In this document: piece by piece, positions 10,238 to 22,200 of the stretch
Numbering within the stretch: position 1 is the stretch's first letter
Layout: every line of letters starts with the position of its first letter
Notes under the pieces: generated by a model
The model's input: only the letters and a program-made list of their open reading frames with translations
Database searches by the model: none
Told to the model about the DNA's origin: nothing
Program-made: the position numbers and the translations under genes
NCBI RefSeq assembly: GCF_030035675.1
Contig: NC_084480.1
Span: 136,598,738-136,662,737 of the forward strand
Length of the DNA stretch: 64,000 nt
Source of the DNA: Rhineura floridana
Taxonomy: Eukaryota; Chordata; Lepidosauria; Squamata; Rhineuridae
Direction of reading: 5' to 3'

Positions 10238-13200
10238 TGTTTGCCTTATTTTCATCTCTATTTCAAAATAAAATTCCATTAAAGTATGACCCCCCCTTTC
10301 AGAAATTAGATCATTCATATGCACTTCTTTCCAAAGCCACGTCAAAGGCCAGGATCCAAAGAGCTATTTTAAGCATGTCTGGTGGGATTTTTAAAAACTT
10401 TTATTCTTTCAAACAGAAGACTCCTGCTCCAGATCTCAAACTGCTCTGAGTGTACAGAGTTTCAAAAGCAGCTTGCCACAAAGATTTGGGGGGGATGCTT
10501 TTCAAGAAACAGAAGCCTGTATATCCCTGGAGTGCATAGAACTATTTCTCTGAATCTTGCTCAGAGTTTACAAATAGGTAATTTTAATAAATGTAGAGGG
10601 CTACAAATAGGAATACTTCAAGTTCTTATAGAATCAAAGCTCATCAACAACAGCCTAACAAGCTTTTAGAATTATAAAATTAAAAAGGTTTATCACCCTA
10701 ACATTTAGGAAATATGAAGTTTCAGTTTCTTTGGTGTCTGCATTGGTTGAATAATTGGATCAGATTCTCTACTAATCAACCAAGTGGACCTGAAGAACAC
10801 AAACCCTCATTTTTAAATGCAATAGCCACTCAGAACTCCTGAAGGCAATTTATTATACTCCATTTCACATTTGTATACTGCTGTTCATTCAAGAAGCTCA
10901 AGGTGAGCTAAATTGGGCTGAAAGATTATGGGTGGTCCCCAAAGACATGCAAATAAGCTTTGTGACAAAACAGGGTGTCCCTGGTTCAAATCCCACACTC
11001 TTGTCTACCTCATGACACTTGCTACAGTATACATGTAAACACATGATCTGCTAATATACTGCCAAGTGATGAAAAGAATTTGAACACTTCATTGCTCCCT
11101 CAGATCTGTGCAAAAGCAGAGACGTGTCAGAAAATTCTTCACGTTGCTTGGCAGAGCAGTACAGATGATGAAGTGATTAACTATTTGGCCCTCCAGATGT
11201 TGATGAACTACAACTTCCATCATCCCTGGCCATGCTTGCTGGAGGTGATGGGAGCTGTAGTTCAGCAACATCTGAAGGGGAAAAAGTTCCCCACACCTGT
11301 ACTACCACTTGTTGGGGGAATCATAGCAGGAGCAGTGGAGGGCAGACAGACAAAGAAGAGACTATGGGACAGATCAGAGAGTGTTGTGGGCCTTGGTTTA
11401 CCCTTTTTTTACTGACTAAGCCAGGATCATAAACAATGATTTTATCTTTGCTTGGTTGAACCAACTCTAGGCAGCTTGAGTTTGGATCTAACAGTTTGGA
11501 TCTATCTGATGGAGATTTATATACTATGCACAGAGCGGCCCTTTTAGCAGTGGCAGCAAAAACCAGGCAAAAGGTTTGGATTAGGGTGTGTTAATTGCAG
11601 AGGTAATTTCTTGTTCTACTGTTTTACTGTGTATTATATTTCATAATCTTCCCCATCATTATTAAGCTCAGTTGGCGTCTTTTACTGGCCTATGACAAAC
11701 ACACAAAAAAAAAAAAAAGGGAGAAAAGAAATCTTGAGACACCCTGTCTAAGAAAGGAATACCAGAACTTTCTTGCAGAATCAGACCAAGGATTTACTCA
11801 AACATTCTGCTTACAACCTTGATCACCCAGAAGCCCCCATAAAGCTCGAAAGCAGAGCATAGCAGAATCGTTTTGACCAAGCATGCCAGATCTTTATCTC
11901 TCCCCACCTCACAAGCAAACTTTAACAGGTGGGCAGGACCACTTGTCTCTCAAGCACCTGACATCATAAGGATAGTCACTAAGCAGGAGTGAATTCCCTG
12001 CACATCAGCTGATATGCAGGGCATATGTGTTTCAATACTGCTTTCTGAAGAGTCTGGACATGTGAACCATGCAGGGTTGATTGGCGGGGAAGCGTCGATC
12101 CTGCTTTCTGTGTCTATACATATGATGTACCTGGTTGGCCACTGTGAGAACAGGATGCTGGACTAGATGGGCCACTGGCCTGATCCAGCAGGCTCTTCTT
12201 AAGTTCTTATGTTCTTACGTTAGGTGTGGGGCAGGTGGGCATGGTTTGATGAAAATGGCCTTGTGGACCAAATGGGAAGGCCACTTTCCCACCCCTGCCC
12301 TATTGCCTACCCTCAAATAACTGGCACATGGTAATCAGAGATCTACAGGCTCTAAATACTGAGGTCCCATTCTGAGTTATCATTTATTACTAGTAGTCTT
12401 TGAGAAACCCAACTTCTATGAATTTCTCCAATTCTTTTCAGGAGACATCTACGCTTGTTGTTATTATAACATCTATAGCAATGTGTTAATTATGCACTGT
12501 GTGAAGTAATACTTCCATGTGTTTGACTTGAACTTCCCACTGATCTTAGGATACTAGAAGTTCGGTTTCCTGAGAGACTCTCATCTTTTTATAAACATGC
12601 ATTTTATTTATTTATTTATTACATTTATATGCTGCCCCATAGCCGAAGCTCTCTGGGCGGTTCACAGCAATTAAAAACAATAAAAACAAATATACAAATA
12701 CATTTGTGTTGCCCTCTATTGTGAGTTCTATTCAGTGGTCCCCTATAACTTCAGACAAGCTGGTCACATGGGCATCAGCACACGCACACACTTTTAGCAA
12801 GTATTATATTTAATATTTCTATTATATGCTTATCTAGCCAGCAACTCGTATTTAAGCCTCATGAAGTCTCAGACATGGTTATGATAATTAAACAGCAAAA
12901 TAAAGTATCTTCTTCTTGCCTCACTCGAATATCCACCTCAGAACCAAACTGTGATGAGTGCCATTTACAGTGAATGTGTGAACTAATCTTAAGAGCTAGT
13001 TTACAAATGCTTTATATCACTTAATCTCTCATTTCTTGATGACTCAGCCAAATGTTTGAACTGTCTCCAGTGAAAAGCAGTGATCAAATTATGGAGGGGA
13101 AATGTCAGGGGTCCATAGTGAAACTCACAAGCCCCAGCTTCCCTCCCCAATGTTAGTCAAATCATGGCCACCTGGGAATGAGAAGAACGGTCGCTTAGGG

Positions 13201-16200
13201 GGGGCAGGCCCCCACTCCCTTCCCATTAGAACACTGGTAAAAAGGAATCAGTTAAGACGGTCTTCCCTAATCTTGTAGTCCAGCAGTATCAGGGGACCCA
13301 GCTCCCATCATCCCTAACCATTGGCCATGCTGGCTGACATGTTGGAAGTTGCAGTCAAGCGACTTCCGGGAAGGGTGACTTAGCCTGTGCCTGCTTTTGA
13401 GACGGGCTCCTGCCTCAAAAGAAGCTTATTCAGATATATCAGTCAGATTTTTTTTTTTTTTGACTGATTAAACTTCTCCCGGGTAGGGAGAAACGAAGAG
13501 ATTAACCTCAAAGCCTATTTTTGTTGGGACGACCAGATCTCATTAATTTATGGGACGAGGTCCAGCCGACGAAGGTGGGACGGATTTTCAACAACAAGCT
13601 CTATCTGATAAAGCGAACGTTCATCTTATCTTCTAAGAGAGAACGCACTAACAGGCAAGCACCCTTCTTTCTATATTTTTCTTTTACTTGACTTAAATTG
13701 TTGCTGTTTAAAAGAGATTTGCCAGATTGATCGGTTTTTGACATCTCACTGGGGAGCCATAACTTCTCTCTGCTACTCACTAATTAATAGCTTATCTCTG
13801 TTTTTGTTGCAAAAAGCTGTCCTGGATTTGCATTCTAAAGATATACACAGAAGAGGGATTTCTATTCCAGATTTTTATTTTGAAGAATATTATATTGTCT
13901 GAGACTACTCTCTTTTTGGTCTATTTTATTTTGACGAATCTGTTTCCTGACGACCGCCATTAATTGTTTCGATCCTGGGAACTGCATTTTGTTTACTTAA
14001 GCATGGAGAGATAAGGCTGTCTGCTCTGTTTATACTGTGATGTCACCAAGTTTGGAGTATTAACCCAATTGTTGCTGAAATAAGAAGTGGTTTTCCTATA
14101 TTTTTCTTTTAAAATGGCAATTAAGAAAGTGGCTGAGAATCTGGAAATAACTATGTTTCAGAAAATAATGGATGAGATTGAGATAACGAAACAAAACCTG
14201 CGACAGGGTTGTAAGGAGCTGAAAATTGAATTGAGTAAAATGAAGCAGGAGATTAAAGATATAGGGGTCCCTGTGAGAGAGGTGACCCTGGAAGGGGTCC
14301 CTGTGAGAGAGGAGACCCCGGAGATTGGAACAAACGTGGAACAGGAAAAAGATTTGGAGTCTATGGACTTTAGAAACAAAATCTATTGTTTGGAGACACA
14401 GGAGATTAAAGACTTAGGGGTCCTTGTGAGAGAGGAGACCCTGGAGACTGGAACAGGGGTCCCTGTGAGAGAGGAGACCCTGGAGACTGGAACAGGGGTC
14501 CCTGTGAGAGAGGAGATCCCGGAGATTGGAACAAACGTGGAACAGGAACAAGATTTGGAGTCTATGGACTTTAGAAATAAAATCTATTGTTTGGAACTCA
14601 ATGTTATCTCTGAAGAAATTAATGAAGATTCTAGAGATAAAGTTATCAATGGCATGGATAATCTTCTGGACTGGAATGATGTGATGGAGCCCAATATAGA
14701 GAAAATCTATGGAATTAACTGCAGCCATGTGACAATGGAAAAACTTTCAAGAGATGACCCAGTGTATTTTGAAAAAAAGAACAGAGATATGATTTTACAG
14801 CAGTATTTCAGCAACCTATTCAGAATGGATGGCAAGAAAATATTTGGGATAGAGGTAATTCCCATCAGACTCTTACTATATGACTATGGCTTTGACAGCA
14901 AGATTATTATGGAATACTGATAATGGAAGATTGGATACTGAAATTACTGGACTTAACAAGACTACTGAAGATGGAAGATGGAAAATGGAACTAATAGGGA
15001 TAATAGAACAATGGCTACTGAAATTACTGAATCTAACAGATTCTGATGTGATGGATTAATTGAAATGTTTATTTTGACTATGGTTATGACAATAAGATTA
15101 TCATAATTAGTAATGAGATGGATTAATCGATATGCTTATCTGGAAAAAAAAATTGATAGATATATTTCTTAAAGAATTGAAACCTCTCTTTGACTTTTTG
15201 TGGAAAGAATAAAGTAATGTTTATGAGATTTGATGATTAAGTAAGATAACTACTGGAGGAAAGTGATTTTATAATATGACTTAAGAGACAGGATTGTTAT
15301 ATATTATAGACTTATAACTGATTTGATCTTTGACAAATGGGAAGTCAATATTTTACTCTTTATTTTTTATTTTTGTTTTTTTTTTCTTTTTTTTTTTTTG
15401 TTTAACTATTTTTGATTTTGTTTTTTGTCTTTGAATGTTTTATGATTTCGTCTTGTATGTTTTATGAAAATCTGAATAAAAATTATTGAAAAAAAAAAAA
15501 GGAAGTTGCAGTCAAGCAACCATCGGGGGAGTCACAGTTGAAGAAGATTGTGTTAAGAGTTGAAAATCACAAAGCTGATGGCTTACTCACATCCCTTCAT
15601 GCTACTATCAACATGCTGTCAGGGAAACTCTCCCTATGCCAACACCCACTTGGGCTGCCACCAAAAATACATTTTCAAAAGTATTAAATGAGAAAGGAAA
15701 GCCTTCTCCCTGAGAAACCGTCAAGTGTATGACCTATGCTTTCCAGCTTCCTTTGTTCCTCAGAATAGGTTTCCCATTCCACAAATTCACTTCCTGTTCT
15801 CAGTTTTTCAAGGGAGATGATGACAGCGTCAGCATCTTTGAGAAGTACAAGCTCATTTGTATATTTTACTCATGCCAGGTCAATGTATTCAACTGCAAAC
15901 ATTTGCTGCAATGTATCACGTAAACCAGACACAAGTATTACAACTGCGTGGTGGGGGAGGGAAGGAGCATTTACACATATGTTGCCACTTCAGTATCAGT
16001 ACAGAATATATTATGTACAGTAATGAAATTATTTTCTTATACTGGTTCCTGGCTTCTTCTTATTCCCAGGACGTTCATGCTTTATGAAAAAGGAATTGCA
16101 TTTCAGAATAAAACAAGGAAGTGTCGAATGGAAAGTGCTCAAATCCACATTTGTCCACTAGACACAATGTTAAACACGGAAGGAGCAATGACAAAGAGAG

Positions 16201-19200
16201 AAGGGAGGGGGAGAGAAGAAGTAGAATTGGGAAAAATGTTACTTTAGCAGGTTGGAAGGAGTAACTGTATCCATTTCCTTGGTGACAGGGTAATGTGTGG
16301 AAACTTTAAAATGAGTGATTGTCCAAATCATGCTGCAGTGAGCTGGTTTGTATGCTTAAAAACAGGGAAGTGAATTAGCCAGAATCACTCCCAATCACCT
16401 CTGAACTCCTCAGTCAGATATATCAGGTACCCAATTGCAGCAAAGTAGAGTGGAGGCTGCTAATGTGCTGGCAAAAGGCTAATCTTCACCACTTTAAAGG
16501 TGGGAGGTCAAGTGACTCACAGACATAGCCACTGTGCCTTCCAGAATCCTATTAGCAACTCAGTGCAGGGTCACATTACCCAACAGAAGAATAGTAAATA
16601 TTATGTTAAGTCCATAGGCAAGTTTTGAAACCACTCTGCAATGAAAAGAGACACCACAGAAAGGATACCTGAGCACGTTGTTATCTATGTTTGATATTGC
16701 TTTCAAGACAAGGACTATTTTTCTCCTGTGTGTATACAGCCCCAAGGAAATTGTGAGTACAAATAATGTCACTACTGAGAGAATTCGGGTGTGCTCTGTG
16801 GTTACAGAAACACAGTAGAAGAATGAAGATACAGTTCCTTCCAGCTTACTTTATGGGAGATGGTCTCAGCTGTAACAAAAACTCTGCCTTCCAGGTGATA
16901 GGCAAGCTCACAAACAAAAAAAGCAAAATATCCTGAGCGACACAAATGACAAAGACTTCTCCTGAAGAAGCATAGTCAGTGGAAATAGAAAGGGACAAGA
17001 AGTACAAGTGAAACTCTTGGAAGAGAGCAGCCACCTCTTTCATTGGACCTACCATTGGTTTGAGCTCTCTGCCTTCAGCTCCACCTCCCCGGCCAGCTTC
17101 TTTCATTGCTTTTCTGCTGTTCTCCACAAATTCCTGAAAGGCAATAAGGAAAAGGTCCTCCATCATGGCTCAATACCAAAGACCGTTGGTCTTCAACTGT
17201 TGGGGTGGGATCCAATGCCGAGCCATAGCATTATCTAAAGCAACAACAGCACTACAAAATGGGTCCCCAAATGCATGGTTGGGTTAAAGGTGGGCCCTGG
17301 GTCTGAAATGGTTGAAGAATATTGCCACAGACAGTCTTGGAAAACTGGAGCAGAGTAGTAGTAGAGAGAACGCAGAGAACTTCACAGCCAAGTGGTGATT
17401 TGAACCGGTTTGCCCCTGCATCTATCTTGACATTCTCACCACTATGCCACACTGGTTCTCAATTAGTTACTTCCTGGTTTGTGTCAAACAACAGTTTAGT
17501 ATTACATCTAAACTGGAAAACCATGGTTTGCAGTTGCCCTGCAAAACAGGATTGAAAACCAAGATTAAACAATTAACACCCTTGTTATGTCAGCACCCTG
17601 CCAACATTCCACTTTTAGCAGAGGAAGACGTGGTTTCCCTTTATAACAAAGCTGCTATTAGGGACTCTGCCTATTTCCCCCGTCCCTTGCTATAAACATC
17701 CAGGTTTCCAATCAAGCCTCAATGCCCCGTCCCCCATGTATCTTTGACTCTCAAAGATAACAGCCCTGGTTGGTCCTCTGTAATCTGCTACAGTTACTTT
17801 CTCAGGTACTTCACAGCCACCGTTGATACTGTCTCCCCCTTTTGTTTTGCCACCCTTGTATACTTGTAATAGTTGGCCAAGAACCAGGCATGTTTCAAAA
17901 GAACAAATAAATTTATTATTTATGTTTCAAGTACTCAAGCATGTCCTTTCTAAACATGTTTTTACTTATATAGTTCCAACAGTCTTTACTGTATTGTCAG
18001 TTAATATTAACCTACCTATATAACCCTCTTCAACCCACACACCCACACACCCTCCAGCCCTCTCCCTCCAAATGTCAAACCCTGTCCCTCTCCAACTACA
18101 ATTCCTATCCAACTGTCAAACCTTTTAAATATATATCAATCATTCCACATTCACCCAGCCAATCACGCACAGCATTCATCAACATTCCATACTCACCTTC
18201 CCCATTCCCAACTCTCACTACTTACCATACTCTCCCTATTAAAACCTCACTTACCATAAACAATGAAATAAATACACAACTATTATTTACATAGAAATAT
18301 GGAACATCACAACTCTTAAAGCAGTGATTCTTAAACTGTGGCCCAAGATTCAGCAACAGCCCCCCGTCTTCAGTACAGCTGAGCAACTACTCCACAGAAC
18401 CCTCAAAGAAACACCTGCTCGAGTGCATGGTTCTACCCACTGCAAGGTAAGCAAATGCAGCGGCCCACAAAAAAACAAGACAAACTAGAGTCCTTAGTAT
18501 CACTACTGCAAGTATCACTTTGTGATTCCTCATATTTAGATTCACAGAAAATGATAAAGAGCTTACCATAAGAACTTTATCCATGTAGAACTCCTTCCCA
18601 GGGCTGCCATCATTATACTTAGTGTCAATGGCAAAACATAAGAAAAGGACATCCACTACCATTTCATAAATGGATAGGAAGCAGTGAGCGACCAAGAACG
18701 CAAACAGGCAGACAATGATGAGCGGCAGCACCCACACTGTGTAGTCTCGTTGGTAGTTCAGCAGCATGATCCCTGCCAAGCCCGTGCTGCACACTATGAG
18801 AATCTAGAGAGCAAAGAGAGTGTTGACTGCCAAAGGCCACATTGCATCCAGGTTTCAGTTGATGTGAAATACCACAGGAAGCTTAATGCTGCCAAGTCTC
18901 TATTTAAAGTATTTATTTAGTAGAAAGATTTTAAAATCCGATTTATGTATTCATTTTTTAGTGGCCTACAAGTAGATTTATAGCAGGGATTAATTGAATT
19001 TTGTTTAGTGTTCCCAGACAAATGACAAGCTGTGTAAACCACGGGACACACCTTGGTTACATCTTGTGGTTTATCTGAAGAGAGCTAAACCACAAACCTG
19101 GGTTTGGACAACAGGCAGCCAAAACCATGGCTTAGTACATGCAGCAGTAAAACAACCAGGATGGAGCAAACCATCAGTGATCTTCTTTCTGGGAGCCCTC

Positions 19201-22200
19201 ACATTTGCTCATTTAAGCTAAACCATGGTTTTGCATAGTGTTATGTGCAAACTGCGCTGGGTAAAATGCACCTATTTAACTATATAATTAATTAGAAAGT
19301 CTTTTGTTCCTATAGGACAGTTCCTATTCTCTCCTGTTTTAACACATTACACAGCAACAAACCTGTGTTTGCCACTGATTGTACTTTTGACAGGAAGCCA
19401 CATCTAATCCTAGTTCTGCATACCTGCACAATACATGTAGTCACACTCTAGTTGTACACCTTAAAAAAACCATAGTGTGTGAAGAGGCCCTTAAGACATC
19501 TGCATGGTTTGAGAAGTACCCATAATGAGTCATCTCTACCTTCCCCAGCACTTTCTGAGGGAGTAAATATATATGTCAGCACTTAGGGCTGTCACTGAAA
19601 AAGGACAGAGATTTAAGTTATAGAAAAAACATTTAGGTTGGCTATCAAGAAATGCTTGCTGGCAATATGCATAATTGAGCAATAGAATAAAAGGACTTTG
19701 CGGGTTGCCTTTGCCACAGTTTTGAAGAAGAGAGCTGATCAAAGTGTGGCTATAGCCCACAAACCTCTTTTGTTGCAGAGCTCAGGTGAGTTTGATTCCA
19801 ACTCTGACTCCAAGGAAAGAATCAATGATCCTAGTTATCAGTGCTAACCCTGATCCACAATTTCCCAGTTGGCAACTTTTAAGAGTGTAATCGTACCTCC
19901 GTGTGTGTGTGTGCACGCATGTGCAAGTGCATGCTCATGCAGAAAACAGTAAAGCCCAAAACAAAAAGTAGCAGTTTGAAATTTTGAAATTGTTGCCTTT
20001 GAACAAAATGGAGTGATGCAGAGGTAGAAATGACCAACCTCTAAATTCTTAGGGACCATTCAGTTCTCCAGACATCTATATGGGGCCTGGAACTCTCCAA
20101 CCCCATTGTAGCTGGCCACACACTATCAAGTGTGGGGAACCTTTGGTCATCCAGATGTTGCTGAACTATAACTCCCAAAAGCCCTAACAAGTATGGCCAA
20201 TGGCCAGGGTTGATGGAAGTTTTAGTTCAGCAACATCTAGAAGGCTAAAGGTTCCCCACACCTGTACTGCTACTGGCTGGAGTAAATCATAACAGGAGCA
20301 ATGGAGAGAGTGAGACTGACAAGAGGCAAGACTGTGGGCCAGATCAGAAGGTTATTTGGGCCTTGGTTTAACCTTTTTTTAGTGAATGAACCAAGATCAC
20401 AAACAACAATTTGGTCTTTGCTTGTTTGAACTAACTCTAGGTAAGGGCTTCAGAGATATTTGGATGACATGAACATCAACCAGGGGTGGAGAACTGAGGG
20501 GATACAGACATCCTCTGTGGCCCTTTGCCTTTCTAGAATGGGTGTGAGGTACTGCCCACACGTCATAAAATGATATGAAACACACACAGAGATCTCATTA
20601 CTTATTTCAAAACAAGTGGAACTTGTGAGCATTTACACGCACACACACCAGGAACTAATTAAAGTTGTCTTTGGAGCCATCCCTACTGTATAGAGCAGTA
20701 GCAAGAAAAAGGGTATGTGTGGTGCAAATATCTCCAAATGACAACATTGCTATTTTCTAAAACATCAGATTCTTTCAATCTCTTGCCTCATTTGTAAGAG
20801 GAAAGATCTTCTCTTGTACAGTTCCTAAGAATCCTTAGCATGTTTTAGAAAAGTAATGTAAGCCATTTCAATGCTTCTTTCATATATGTTTACCTTAGAA
20901 ATGTATGGCAGTTACATAAAAAATGGATTTTCAATGTATTGTCTTGTGTGAATCCTGCTTATCATGACCACTACATGCAAAAATTGATCTTTGCATCTTT
21001 CTTCAATCTGTATCTTCACTTAAGCTAAAAAGCAGAGCTAGTTTGGTATGGGCAGCCATGTTTGACTGACATTAAGGGAGAGTGTTCCGCAGAGCTAATG
21101 TCAGCATTTACTATCATTCTTTTATTTTCAGCCATCCGAAAAACATGTCGTCGTCCCCAAGGGAGACCTTCATGGTACATGTCAAATCCATTCTAAGCAA
21201 ACCTCACTGTGCACTCCAGTCCCCCTAAGGCCATTATATCTAATTATGCGCTCACTCCTACTGTGACTTATTGATTTGTTTATTTGGGGGATTACAAAGT
21301 CTCCTCTTGGAGGCTCAGTTGGATGCAGTATGAATTAATGCACAACGAGCTGAAAGGAAAGAATGCATAACTAGGACCCTAGTGCCATGAGGTGGCTTTA
21401 GACATATTTGTCTTTGAGGACTGGTGCAAAGAGCACTGCAGTCAAAGAAAATGTGCTTTGAAATATTAAAAATATGCTTTGTTCACTGGTTACCTAGTAG
21501 CAAAAGTTAAGATCAAAACTGAACCAACTGGGACTTCAGAAAGGGAAACTATGTTGGAAGCAGAGCCTAAATCATAAGCTGTCAAATATGTATAAAAATA
21601 ACAGCTCCTTTTTACCCCTCAACACATTCCTATGGCCCTCCTTCCTGGCCAGTTTCTCCTAGTTGCATCAATTGAAACGGTCAGACTTGCTCCTCCTTTG
21701 GCTCCTCTTCAAAACGGAAAGGAAAAACATAAGAATGCAAGCAAGGGCATGTTGTTATTCTGCAGAAGTGCAGAATGTGGTGTCAGGTGAAGAATTCAGC
21801 TCCCTACGAATCTCAGTTTTCAATTAACCATTCCCCCTTATGGCTGTGGATAGACTTGAAAGGAAAAGCTGCTGAAAACTGAGAAGCCAGAGGCTGGAAG
21901 AATAAGATTTCCAGCAGGAGACAAGTTTTCTTCTTCCTATGACTAGCAGAATCAAAATAAATTATGTAGATTTAGTTTTTTAAAAAGTCCTCCTCAGAAT
22001 AAGTCATACAAAAGAAGAAAAATTACCTTTGTTACACCAAGAGTGCACTACTGTCATGCACTCTGTGTGGGGCTGACCTCAAAGAGTCCTCAGAAGCTCT
22101 TGGCAGCTAGGGTGCTGCTCACGGAACATGGCTGTGTAAACATTCATTTTATAGCATCTGCACTGGTCACAAATACACTTCCAAGTACCATTTAAAGTGG

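Larger units (their letters stand above)
13361..15500 (+). mobile_element. ORF1-only L1 retrotransposon (HAL1-like)
   Basis: An insertion of about 2.14 kb flanked by a perfect 17-bp target-site duplication GGAAGTTGCAGTCAAGC (13344-13360 and 15501-15517; 19 of 20 if extended). It starts near GACTTCCGGGAAGGGTGA, has a 5' UTR of about 725 bp, one open frame (14087-14920) like the L1 ORF1 protein, then only about 580 bp to a T-rich tract (15359-15425), an AATAAA (15475) and a poly(A) end. No endonuclease or reverse transcriptase sequence lies between ORF1 and the tail. It lies antisense to SLC44A1. It may be an internally deleted single copy or a member of a non-autonomous family moved by an intact L1. 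Confidence 0.8.
8848..17052 (-). other. SLC44A1: SLC44A1 last intron (8.2 kb)
   Basis: GTAGGT donor at 17052, CTAG acceptor at 8848. It holds a GT microsatellite, a palindromic hAT-like element with its attached repeat (11180-11480), CR1 and L2 tails near 12.1-12.7 kb, and the ORF1-only L1 at 13361-15500. Stretches 8850-10200, 12720-13260 and 15530-17050 show nothing I can name. An alternative exon for the LKKR tail was looked for and not recognised. Confidence 0.8.

Noticed and set aside
14414-14728. 104-codon frame antisense to ORF1
   Set aside because: Shadow of the 39-bp repeats on the other strand (repeating [13 protein letters not shown]).
8848-17052. Alternative last exon for the LKKR tail of CTL1
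   Set aside because: No acceptor followed by a CTGAAAAAG-like frame and stop was recognised by eye; it may exist but cannot be supported.
17690-18260. Possible LTR-element end (ACAAATAAATTTATT followed by a C-rich tract)
   Set aside because: No paired repeat, no clear TG/CA ends and no coding remains; cannot be told from ordinary AT- and C-rich intron sequence.
21050-21360. Possible conserved non-coding element
   Set aside because: Looks unique and evenly composed, but conservation cannot be judged from one sequence.
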